A stretch of 48,771 nucleotides of DNA from Fragilaria crotonensis (Eukaryota > Bacillariophyta > Fragilariophyceae > Fragilariales > Fragilariaceae): the NCBI GenBank assembly GCA_022925895.1, contig JAKSYS010000490.1, positions 1-48,771 of the forward strand, given 5' to 3'. The position numbers and the translations under genes were made by a program. Shown one piece after another: positions 1 to 9,394 of the stretch. A model generated the notes under the pieces. That model did no database searches, was not told where the DNA came from, and saw only the letters and a program-made list of their open reading frames with translations. How positions within the stretch are numbered: the stretch's first letter is position 1; each line of letters opens with the position of its first letter.

Positions 1-1251
1 CATATCTTCCAAACTTGCAGCTTCAAAGAGAACAGTGCATATCGGCATACGGTATGATATATGGTATATGGTATATGGTATATGGTAAACGGTGACACGG
101 ACATTTATGATTCGAAGTCCTGAGGTATGTACGATATGTATGTATACTGTCGCTGTAAGAGTCCGTAATGCGATTATTTAACCGTTATTAAAAACCGTCA
201 TTTACCGAGCGTTACCTTTTACTGGTATTCGTATGTCATCTACAAGTACAGTAACAGAAACCTGCAGACATCGATTCCCGAGTCCCGAGTCCCGAGTCAC
301 CTGCTAATATTCCACATTGCACTCTCGCGTCTCCAGTGTTGGGCCTATGTACAGCCTACAGCCTACAGCCGACAAAAGGAAAACAAGTACCTGGTAAATA
401 TTCAAGAGAAATTGCAAAAACACCGTTTACATTTCCATTTTTAATTATACCTCTACTAGTAGTAGTAGTACAGTAGTAGTCTAATGACGTGCTGCCATAC
501 GCAGTCAAGTCTTTTCTTACTTTCAATATAACAAAACATCTTCATGTTTGTCATGTTACACTTTAACGCCAGTGATGTTTTACAATAAGAACACTATTGG
601 TACACCATTTCATATTACTTCCCAATCATCAAAAATGAGGATTTCATCCTGGTTGCAATGACCATTATCTTGCTCCCCATCAACTTCAGCAGACCAAGGC
701 ATGCTTACCTAGGCATAGTCACAATTCCATATGATAGCTAGGATTTTGTTGTCCTTATTTTCTGCAATTCCAAATCCTTCTCCTGATGTGTTGAATCATC
801 ATCACTGATGCCAGTGCATTGCACAATTCTTTTTACCCACCAGAACCACACATCATTATCACAAATTCTGTATCTTTATGACTCATTTTTCATTGCATCA
901 TTGCATGCTGCACTACATTTTCACAAGCAACTTCTGACATACACACCTTCACTCCTCTTCCTTGCTGTGGCATCCATTTAATTACTTTTCTTTTCAAGAG
1001 ACAACAAAATGGCAAAGATGTTGAATTAGGAGGAGAAGTGTAACTTTCCAACTGATCCACATTACAGCATACTAAGGATCTCTCCGACACCAAACAGTTT
1101 GCAGGCCCTTGGGGATTGGCAAACAATGAACAGTTGACTCCATGACAGTCTCCTTCAGCATTATGCAATGCTACTCCCTTTCAACAAGCTTATCTGGGAA
1201 GCCATGGCTCAAGGTCATTCAATAAGAGTTGCAATGCTATGGTAGACAACA
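1..1251. other. AT-rich non-coding DNA with microsatellites
   Basis: I see no supportable gene here. The stretch contains short tandem repeats: a 7-bp unit TATATGG about four times (57-87), CCCGAGT about three times (276-298), ACAGCCT about three times (352-372) and a TAG/TAC trinucleotide run (455-482). From about 600 onward the composition becomes smoother and resembles decayed coding DNA leading into the remnant at 1252-2214. Confidence 0.5.
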
Positions 1252-2214
1252 ATGTTGAAAGGGGACCTTGCTCTTGTGCCTTCCAACTGGAATACGATCA
1301 AACATATGCAACAGTCACCTTTTGATCATCATTTTCCCAACATCAATGATGAGTCCATCAAGACTTCCATCACACCAATTGTCAATGCATTTTATTTCCT
1401 TGTGCTACTAGTGGTGGTATTCAATTTCATATTCCTGGACGTTATGCGTTTCAAATACTCAGATTTGTTGCAATGCTGCCTGTTCAAGAGGAGGACCTGG
1501 AATCATCCTTGGCACCTAGCTTTTCTCATTGTTTGTGAGGTAAGGATTTCTTTTTCAATTTTCAATTTTGTGATTAAAAAAGTTCAAGGATATCACAGCT
1601 CATCTCCTTGATGTTATAGTTTTCACCAATGTCCACCACAGCAGTAAAATGAAAATGACTGTGGATTATTCTGTATTGGAGTTGCCCGTAATCTGGCTGC
1701 TTAGTGACAAGCACACCGCAGAACACACCTTCAATTTCCACCGCTGCATCTTTCTTTGATCAAAATTGGTAGTTTTTTTCATGGCAATGGTGGTCTGATG
1801 AGCAAACAAGTCATCTATGATTGCCTTCCACAACTTGAATGCTGTACAACCATCCTCTGCAAATATGGGATTGAGGTTGTCATCACCATTCCTGCTGCTA
1901 GCAAGGCATCTATTAAATCAATTGACAATGATGAGAACAAAGATGTAATGACAGAAGAAGCCAAGATGCTGTGGACCTATCTTCCTGAAAGGAACATTGT
2001 CAGTAACAATGCAACCAATCATGACAATTTGACAGCTGGTATTAGCTTTGGGACAAATGATGTTAACCCTATTGGCTTCATGAACTTGGTTACGTCTTAT
2101 TACTATAATAGTTTTAGAACACCTGGTAAATATAAATATGCTTATGTCAAAGAAAAATTGCTCATGATAATGAAATTTGCTTTTAGCCTCTCCCTTATCA
2201 AGGACCCTTTTTGA
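1252..2214 (+). pseudogene. decayed transposon-like coding remnant with an Ulp1-type (C48) motif
   Basis: No single frame spans this stretch, but plus-strand frames interrupted by stops look like former coding sequence. Around 1637-1695 one frame reads QQ-stop-NENDCGLFC followed by IGVARNLA. Spacing and residues match the Q...N..DCG active-site signature of Ulp1/SENP cysteine proteases (peptidase C48), a domain often carried by eukaryotic DNA transposons. The expected upstream His and Asp are not clearly visible. Two longer open pieces flank it (1252-1611 and 1756-2214) and I recognise neither. Best reading: a dead mobile-element gene. It could also be a broken host protease; the assignment is weak. 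Confidence 0.3.
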
Positions 2215-2216
2215 CC

Positions 2217-2992
2217 TCAAAACTGACCCCCAGCAAGTTTAGTCATAAAATCGTGTTTACTGCCCTTACCGGTGAATTCTCCGCTGCGTAGTACTCGTCC
2301 GAGTACGTTGACTTGATGGTGTCGGATGTTCATTGGCTGTACTCCTTTTTTCGTGAAGGTACCAGGTACAACCAACATTGTCGACCATGAGGAGGATGTA
2401 CTTCATTGAGAATCATTATGACACGTAGGATGATGACAACAGGAACAAACTGCACAAACACTTTGGAAGAAGTTAGGTTAGCTATACTGTCGTAGTTCTC
2501 AAGTATTCGAAAGCTCTAATCATTATGACTTTGGTTTTTGTCCTCTCCTTGTGTCATGAGGAAGACAACTTGCTCTCACTGGTATTCCCTCGACGCCGAT
2601 GCTCCTTCTTTCTACGCTTGTTGGTCATCCAACTCCTAGCTACTCTTCGTTTACGTCATCTCCTCGTCTGACATTGCCATGACGCCGATGCTTCTCTATG
2701 TGGTTGTTGCTCTTCACGGAATTTCTTCGCTGTCACTCGTTGAACATGTGTCTTTATGTTGTTGGGCGCTGGGCGTGTGAGCGTCAATAGCTAGTAGTTG
2801 GCGTGCTGGCTGAACAAGTGTTTTCTGATTAGCTTGACTAAGAGATATCATCTTTGTTTGTCAATTGACCCCCAACTTTGTCAATCAACTTTGACGGACA
2901 AAGTTGAAAATCTACGAACTTTGTTTTGACACCAACTTTGATCCGATTAGGTCGGTGATTTCTTCAAAAACAGAACTGGGGGGCAGTTTTGA
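2217..2992. repeat. inverted-repeat arms around a 776-bp non-coding segment
   Basis: A 17-bp sequence at 2217-2233 (TCAAAACTGACCCCCAG) recurs in inverse orientation at 2976-2992 with one mismatch (rc TCAAAACTGCCCCCCAG). The segment between the arms has no convincing gene. The arms could be termini of a small non-autonomous element or subterminal repeats of the decayed element on the left. No clear target-site duplication is visible. Confidence 0.3.
2872..2946. repeat. cluster of CAACTTTG / CAAAGTTG octamers
   Basis: Within about 75 bp the octamer CAACTTTG occurs three times forward, once inverted as CAAAGTTG, and once as a one-base variant GAACTTTG. The cluster lies just inside the right inverted arm ending at 2992. 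Subterminal arrays of this type often serve as transposase binding sites, but function here is inference only. Confidence 0.35.
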
Positions 2993-3605
2993 CTAGCAAG
3001 TTTTGTCCTCAATAATGCAGGGCCTTATGGCAAAAATCTGCTTTCTATAAAGAAAAAGTGCTGAAGACAAAACAACCTTGCCAGCTGGGATGGATCAACA
3101 ATCAACACTAGGAATTTCACCTTACTACTGTAGTCTACAACAATGCATGTCATGTGTCATGTGTTCTTGACGTTTGACTAACTGCAGGTTGGACTCATTG
3201 CTCCAGTACCTGGTACAAGTACTGTGCACGTATCCGGTTTTTAGGCAACCCTGAAGGAAACCGTGTAGCGCTAGTATCGAATACACGGCGATGTAGTTGT
3301 TGTACCAGCTCCTACCAGTAGTTGTGCACTATCACGTTTGCCAGTACGTTGGGGGTATGCGCTTTTTTATTGTGTGCTGTGTTTTGTGCTTACCATAGGT
3401 ACGTCGTAGCGCGATTTACAGTTTACAGTAGTCTAGTAGTAGTACCCGGGCTACCTAGTACGGAGTACACTCATTATTAACTTCGTGCGGAACTACAGCA
3501 AACTAATTGTCCTATTTAACAACCTGAATCACTTCTAGCATAGCAGGAGTTCAGTTTGTTTGTCACACAGACTATTGTTGTCTCTTCATTGCCATTCTTC
3601 ACACC
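2993..3605. other. intergenic DNA, no gene seen
   Basis: AT-rich sequence without a supported reading frame. It contains several GTAC-cored palindromes (for example near 3205-3230 and 3430-3470), typical of the intergenic DNA in this window. Confidence 0.4.
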
Positions 3606-3746
3606 ATGTTTGAAGCTTGGATAGACTATCTGGCTGATCAAGGGATAATTGCAGCACCATTTTGGATCACAGGATCACATGAGCAATGCAAAGAACTCAG
3701 AGGCATGTGGGTATGGAGAATTCCAAGCAGGGATGCTCAACAATAG
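3606..3746 (+). CDS. small open reading frame, 46 aa, unrecognised
   Basis: ATG at 3606 opens a 46-codon frame closed by TAG at 3744-3746. It starts MFEAWIDYLADQGIIAAPFW and contains several Trp and charged residues, so it looks more protein-like than the surrounding DNA. I do not recognise it. It could be a fragment of a transposon gene, an unlinked exon, or chance. No splice partner is obvious. Confidence 0.2.
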   Translation: MFEAWIDYLADQGIIAAPFWITGSHEQCKELRGMWVWRIPSRDAQQ

Positions 3747-3925
3747 TTAGTCTGACAGTAGAAATATATAGCTAGTATTGCAAATTTCAAGAACTAGGTC
3801 TGACAATTCTAATGTTGTAGCTAATGAACAGCAACACATTTTGTACAATAGTAGCGTCATTCTGTATGAAATGTGCACATCCAATAGTGGGGCGTAACCA
3901 TTCAGGTAAATTGGTTGTTGACATT

Positions 3926-4073
3926 ATATTGCATTGGTTTGTCTAACAATCATACCAATATATTGTATTGGTGTATTGCATTGGTTTGTCTGACAATCAT
4001 ACCAATATATTGTTTTGTTGTATTGCATTGGTTTGTCTATCAATCATACCAAGATATTGTATTGGTGATTGCA
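3926..4073. repeat. 47-bp tandem repeat, about three copies
   Basis: A unit beginning GCATTGGTTTGTCT and containing AATCATACCAA recurs with starts at 3931, 3978 and 4025, an exact 47-bp period, with a partial fourth start near 4071. Copies differ by a few substitutions. The period is not a multiple of three, so the array is not a protein repeat. Confidence 0.8.
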
Positions 4074-4998
4074 GATAATGCAGTATGTTGTATTGGCAGC
4101 TGCCATTGATGATTATTGCATTGTTGTTAAATCTGGAACCACCACAGCAATAACAATACTATCATGCACATCCCTGATTCCATGTCTATTAGTGTGGAGA
4201 CTACTACTTGAAATGTGCAAGGTTGTCCTTCATCGCCAACAACACTTGCTTCCAAGAAAAACTGTGCTCAGACAACTCTGATCTTCCATGGTATCTACTG
4301 TGGGGTCAATGAATTTAAGGCGTACCAGTGCAAGAACAAGCATGCTCGCTCGAACTACCTGGTACTGTAGTATCACAGTACATGTACTGTAGTACTGTAC
4401 TTCGGAGTTCGACACTGCAACACCCCCAAATCCCGCAACTTCCGATTCATTCGAGTTGCTTTTTGACGATCTGGGTTTCTTTTGTACATGAAGGTAACGT
4501 AGAAAAAATGTCAGAAAAAGCAACCCTGGAGGCAACCCTGGTTGCCTTTGTTCTGTGCTTTTTGCCGAAAAATCCGCTATTTCGCGGAAGTGGACTGAGA
4601 ATGTCCTACAGGCCTGCAGTACAGAGATACCAGGAAAATCCACTTCGGTTGCTTTTCCTGAGTTATGTACTTGTACTCCGAGTACTGGAGAACTTGGGAT
4701 AGGGTTGGGGATTAGGCTAGGACGCGGAGTGTCGCACTTGTATGCATATGCAGAATTGGACGAGAAGCCACTCCTGACTCCTGACTTCCCTGATGAGAGA
4801 CAAGATACCCCATATTCATTTTTCAGTACTACCGATAGTACCACTAATACATCGGATATCACATACATCACGTATCCGCGGTATCACGCATCACACATCT
4901 CATTGCAATTACATCGCAGTGCTCAGTTTGCGTCGGTTTGCCTGCCTGGTGCGAAACAAAAGTTGAAATTACTAAAACACTCGGAGTGCTGGAATACG

Positions 4999-6659
4999 AT
5001 GATTGCATCTCAAATGGTCAGCAGAGCTCTGCTCTTTGCTTTTTCTACGACTGCGACGTTCGGATTTGCGCCTACTGCTCTCGTTCGTAAGGGAATAGTC
5101 CATTCCATCACAACCACCCGCCGCTTCGTAAGCTCTGTTTCGGCGGATACTCCTGCCTTGCTTCCTGATTTTGCGTCTCAACAAGAATATTTGGACTTCC
5201 TTCAGGACGTCTCTGGACTCCCCAAAGGATTTGCAACCGGAAGTGCCGATGGCACTTTTGTTTCGGTGGAGGCACCTTCAATGGGCGATCTAAAGATCAG
5301 AGGCACGATTATTTCCCTCACAGATGGTCCTTCTGATAACTGGGCTGCAGTATTCACCACCAACAAGGTTAGTACCGACCTGCGCTTGATCCTGGCTCCT
5401 TTGCCTTCCTCCAAACTCAAGTGGATAAGTGTCTACTCCGGGGACTCTAGAAGTAGACATACACGAACTTGACCAGTGTGATGTGCCCTTCACCTATTTC
5501 CGACCCCCCTGCCGTTGATCAACATCTTCTAATTGCCTACTTTCTCCCATCATTTATTCAGTTCCCAGGAGCGCCCATTATTGTTGGAAGGTCTAGATTG
5601 GCAGCTGGCGGTCCGTTACATGCGTTGGTCATTAACAATAAAGTCTCAAATGTTTGCTCAGGGGGTGACGGAGTCGCTGATTCCGAAACTGTCTGCGAGG
5701 CCGTCGCGCAGGCTTTGAACCTTCCCGGTGGAAGCAGAACCGTGTTGCCTTCTTCAACCGGTGTCATCGGTTGGAGATTGCCGGCGAAAGAGCTGGCTTC
5801 CGATATCATCCCAAAGGCTGCTGCCAACTTGCAATCAGATTCCATTCTTGCTGCTGCCAAGGCCATTATGACGACGGATCGTTATCCTAAAGTACGATCA
5901 GCGACGCTTTCGAACGGTGCTCGAGTGGTAGCCATCGGCAAGGGTGCTGGTATGATTGAACCAAACATGGCCACCATGTTGGCGTACATCCTCACCGATG
6001 CTACCGTCCCCAAGGCAACCCTTCAGTCAATGCTGTCTGGGGCAGTCAATAAATCCTTTAACAGTATTTCTGTCGACGGCGATGAATCCACCAGCGACAC
6101 TGTCGTTGTGGTCGCGTCCAACAACTATCCGCTAGACGACGAGGAAGAATTCAAGCAAGCGCTAGAAAGCGTGTGCGTTGGACTGGCGTCAGACATTGTT
6201 CGCAACGGGGAAGGAACTGCTCACGTTATGCGAGTCGAAATCAAAAACTTCCCAGGGACAGACCTGGAGGCACGCCGATTGGGTCGGCACATTGTCAACT
6301 CTCCGCTCTTCAAATGCGCTGTTCACGGAAACGATCCTAACACAGGTCGTCTTGCAGCTGCCATTGGATCTTACATGGGCAAGTACAAGACCGAGGAAGC
6401 TGTCGATAAGATGTCTCTTACTCTTGGAGGGCGCACAATCTTCGCCAACGGTAAATTCATCTTAGAAGGAAACGCTGTGGAACAAGAATTGAGCAACCAT
6501 ATGAAGGATGCCGAGTATGGTGATTCTACTGATTTCCCTCCACATCAGAAGTTTGTTGAGATCGGAGTCGACTTCGGAGCCGGTAGCGCTTCTGCGACTG
6601 TCATCGGCAGCGATTTGTCAAATGAGTACATCGTTGTTAACGCTGACTATCGTAGTTAG
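4999..6659 (+). CDS. argJ: ArgJ, bifunctional ornithine acetyltransferase / N-acetylglutamate synthase, plastid precursor
   Basis: Transfers acetyl groups between N-acetylornithine and glutamate in the cyclic arginine pathway, expected in the plastid stroma. I join two exons, 4999-5367 and 5562-6659; the 194-bp GT-AG intron (5368-5561) is phase 0 and falls after FTTNK, where ArgJ homology reads straight on as FPGAPI. The product is 488 aa. Residues 1-31 form a signal peptide ending FG-FAPTA, a diatom-type plastid junction, which is why I start at 4999 although the frame stays open 148 codons upstream. The self-cleavage site is EPNM-A260/T261-ML; Thr261 should become the N-terminal nucleophile of the beta chain. 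The INNKVSNVCSGG segment matches the conserved glycine-rich region. The gene ends 12 bp before the stop of the convergent neighbour. Family assignment is very secure; the exact Met is likely. Confidence 0.95.
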
Positions 6660-6671
6660 GGTCAACCCCAT

Positions 6672-7502
6672 TTAACTGTTCTCCTTTTCTTTGAGTTCGT
6701 CATCCTTCTTCTTTCGTTCATTCTCTTTCTGAATGATAGTTTTCAGCAGCCAACTCATGTTGACTTTCATTCCAGTCAGTTCATCTGCCTTCTTTTGGAA
6801 TGTATCGAATGCCTTTTTCTTGGCGAAACTTAGTTTGCTCTCGTCTTCGTCCTTGTCGTTCTCTACTGCCGATTCCCGCCTCAATATTGCTTCCTCGTCA
6901 GCGGACTCTGATTCTTCCCCTTCTTCCTTCTCCTCATCGTCCAGAGACACACGATGAGATGGTTCAACATCACGGTCGAGCTTGAATCGCTTTGCTGGAG
7001 GAGAATCTTCAGCCTCTTCACTGTCCTCCATTTCCTCCGATGCAGCCTCGGCTTCCAGTTCCGTGCGAACTCTCTTAAGATCCTCCTCGATTTCCAGTTC
7101 AATCTGTTCCCGTCGTTTGTTCCATTCATTCTCCTTTTCCTTCATTTCTTCTTCAAAGCTCTGTTGAGTTGATTGGTCCACAAGTCTCATCGCATTGAGT
7201 GTATCAGTTTGCCGAAGCTTGCGAGCCTGTTCGCGTCTTTCCTGCAGTTGTCGGAGTCGTTCCTGAGCAAGTACCAGATTCTCACGGGACAATTGAGCCT
7301 TTTGCTGAGCCTTGTCGAGCTTTGCCTTTTGCTCTAGCCACGGTTGGAGCGTCGTAATTCGAGAGGCAATGGCATCGTAGGTCTCAGGTGGAACTGGTGG
7401 GATGGTAAGATTGAATTGCTTCTTGGTTGGGGCCTGTCCTGACGAAAAGAGAATGACACCGGGATTCTCGGGGTTGCGACGACCAGAGGGGAAACGACCC
7501 AT
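6672..7502 (-). CDS. highly charged coiled-coil protein, 276 aa, function unknown
   Basis: Single-exon gene on the minus strand; I start at the Met of MGRFPSGRRNPENPG (codon 7500-7502), although the frame is open 15 residues further upstream. After an N-terminal segment with IPPVPPETYDAIASRITTLQ (about 40-60) comes a long Lys/Glu/Gln/Arg-rich helix (about 65-150) with strong coiled-coil character. An acidic low-complexity stretch with a basic patch PPAKRFKLDR (possible nuclear localisation signal) follows, then a second basic helix at the C-terminus. I recognise no enzyme domain. The architecture suits a nuclear scaffold or RNA-associated protein, which is inference. Its stop lies 12 bp from the argJ stop, so the transcripts must overlap in their 3' ends. 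Confidence 0.75.
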   Translation of the reverse strand: MGRFPSGRRNPENPGVILFSSGQAPTKKQFNLTIPPVPPETYDAIASRITTLQPWLEQKAKLDKAQQKAQLSRENLVLAQERLRQLQERREQARKLRQTDTLNAMRLVDQSTQQSFEEEMKEKENEWNKRREQIELEIEEDLKRVRTELEAEAASEEMEDSEEAEDSPPAKRFKLDRDVEPSHRVSLDDEEKEEGEESESADEEAILRRESAVENDKDEDESKLSFAKKKAFDTFQKKADELTGMKVNMSWLLKTIIQKENERKKKDDELKEKENS

Positions 7503-8524
7503 TTCGTTTCGTTTCTGATTTGAGAAGAGCAATAGTATGTCAATCAAATGTCGAACAGTATTTTTTCATGTTTTACTGTATAGAGAACTTATCACTTGTC
7601 GATCGATACATCATACGAGTACATCGATAGCAGATCGCATGCAGTTCCTAAATAATCTGGTCCATGTACCGGTACAAGTATGCATACTTGTACCAGGTGT
7701 AGAGTATGACAATGAGTACTGGTACCGTCTATAGTCGCTTGGTTCATTATTGACGCCCAACGCTCCCAGGAGCACGGGCGCAGGGCAGGGCGAACCCGTC
7801 AGTGACACACATATTTCATGTGTTTCATACTTCATAGTAGTACTCCAGAGTCTTTGGACCTTGTACTGTACCTCCTACTCTGAGCTTGTACAGTACGGAG
7901 TACTGAGTACCTTGTACCCTCCGGAATTGTACTGTGGCGTACTCCGGCACAGTCGGACGTTATCGTACAGTACCAGGTACTAGTACCAGGCACCTGGTCA
8001 CCTGGTATGCAGCGTACAGCGTACAGCCCGCACAGTAAAGGACACAGTGTCTTCCGTACGAGGTACTGGTTACTGTTTCCACCAGTCGTACCTCGTACCT
8101 GGTACCTGGTAATATCGGTAGTAGTATTGTACAGTACTGGAGTTCCGAGTAGAGTTGACAGACTTTTAGTACCGCTCCTACGTATTTTTACTGTCTACAT
8201 ATTCAGTACGACACTTTACATTAGGCTAGTAAACAGTATAAGTCGTATCGTTACTGTCGTACGGGAATCATATCCCACTCAGAAATTGCAACGATCGTTT
8301 TCATGTCGTTCGTCATGTAAACGATCATTTTCTCGCCCAACGCTCGGCCTCGCACGCTCTCTTCAGACGTACACCATCTCAGACGTGCACTCTTTCGTGC
8401 ATCGTTTCTTTTGTGATCCTGAGTGTTCCTGAAGAACACTCATCAAAAGAAGTTGATCATCATTTGATGATCAACAATTTGTCAACAACTGTAAATATAT
8501 TTAGCCGGCCCGCAATTTTCTCCA
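7503..8524. other. intergenic DNA very rich in GTAC palindromes
   Basis: No gene supported. From about 7660 to 8120 the sequence is crowded with overlapping GTAC-cored motifs (AGTACT, GGTACC, TGTACA); one 60-bp stretch (7861-7920) has seven GTAC. Reading frames in this stretch are short, low in complexity and lack homology. The segment 8440-8475 contains a small TGATCATCA inverted repeat. Confidence 0.5.
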
Positions 8525-9115
8525 TTGTACAATTTTCGTAGCAGCGTAACTGACCATGACGACTTTTTACCCGCCGTCGTCACGATTCAGTCCCCCTGTA
8601 GCGATAGCCAGTGTACTAGTACCCACTTTGCTGCCGACGTCACCGTAGGACTCCACCCACGTCCACATACTGTAGTGTCACCTACGCGCAACATAGCACC
8701 ATCTACTTGCATCGTACCTACAGATACTAGCACAGTCGCTTCGCCTACTAGCACTGTGTCTACGTCTACATGTACTGTAGTTACGCCTAGTCACACCGTA
8801 GCTCAGTATACCCGTCCCGTAGACAACCACGCGTATACCGTCGCGTTTGCTACTAGCACTCCCGCTTCCTCTGCCGCTAGCGTAGCATCCAGTAGTCCTG
8901 AAACCGTAGCACCGGCCAACGTTCGTACTGTAGCGACCGATACCGTCACCGTGACGTCACCACCTGCCTGCGACCCCGGTCTGGCGTGCGCCCGATTTAA
9001 CCATGGTCTGGCCTCCACTCCGCGCTCGCACGCAGAATCTATCAAGAGTGTAATCTACACCATGCTTGTAGTTGTTGGGTATGGCCTCTTAATTAAAGGA
9101 TTCTCTGCTAAGTGA
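8525..9115 (+). CDS. Thr/Ser/Val/Pro-rich repetitive protein with C-terminal hydrophobic helix (uncertain)
   Basis: An open frame of 196 codons. Its middle (about residues 45-140) is built from degenerate repeats of roughly eight residues around the pattern TV-x-x-P-T-S-T (for example STVASPTSTVSTST), resembling mucin-like, heavily O-glycosylatable stalks. The C-terminus has a hydrophobic stretch IYTMLVVVGYGLLI followed by KGFSAK, suiting a tail anchor. There is no signal peptide at the N-terminus, and the first Met is not well defined. GC content is clearly higher than the flanks, with many Thr (ACN) codons. It could be a real surface protein, a missing-exon gene, or part of a retroelement. 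I do not recognise a family. Confidence 0.35.
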   Translation: MYNFRSSVTDHDDFLPAVVTIQSPCSDSQCTSTHFAADVTVGLHPRPHTVVSPTRNIAPSTCIVPTDTSTVASPTSTVSTSTCTVVTPSHTVAQYTRPVDNHAYTVAFATSTPASSAASVASSSPETVAPANVRTVATDTVTVTSPPACDPGLACARFNHGLASTPRSHAESIKSVIYTMLVVVGYGLLIKGFSAK

Positions 9116-9127
9116 GCATCGAAATGA

Positions 9128-9365
9128 GTGCTCAGTGTGGAGGACGGATGTGATGTAAAGCAAGATAGCTATGTCCATTGAACTCCTACCTTCCCTATAG
9201 TACGAGGAACGAGTACTCGGAGTATGCTTAACTCCATTCCCACTGTGTTCAGAGTTGGAGCGAACATATGACTCCCCTCTCTACAACAATAATCCTTATC
9301 AAATCAAATAACCGCTGTGAAGTGAGACAAGGTGTGTATTTTTGGCGACTCTGGTCCCCGGCAAA
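9128..9365. other. possible LTR trace (purine-rich tract, TG start, primer-site-like end)
   Basis: A purine-rich tract GGAGGACGGA is followed by TGTGATGTAAAG (about 9150). About 190 bp further the sequence reads TTTTTGGCGACTCTGGTCCCC, reminiscent of the LTR-end and primer-binding region of some plant Ty3 elements. No second LTR copy is in the window, so this is only a hint of a solo or truncated LTR. Confidence 0.15.
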
Positions 9366-9394
9366 TCAACGTTAATTGGATGTCGTGGACTTAA

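Noticed and set aside
4230..4871. 213-codon minus-strand frame upstream of argJ
   Set aside because: Low-complexity intergenic composition, overlap with GTAC-rich DNA and no homology; judged chance.
4555..4998. 148-codon in-frame extension upstream of argJ
   Set aside because: It contains no recognisable domain, crosses typical intergenic sequence, and would bury the plastid signal peptide that starts at 4999.
8007..8432. 141-codon plus-strand frame
   Set aside because: Encoded mostly by GTAC-type repeats giving Tyr/Val/Leu/Arg-rich filler; no domain or start context.
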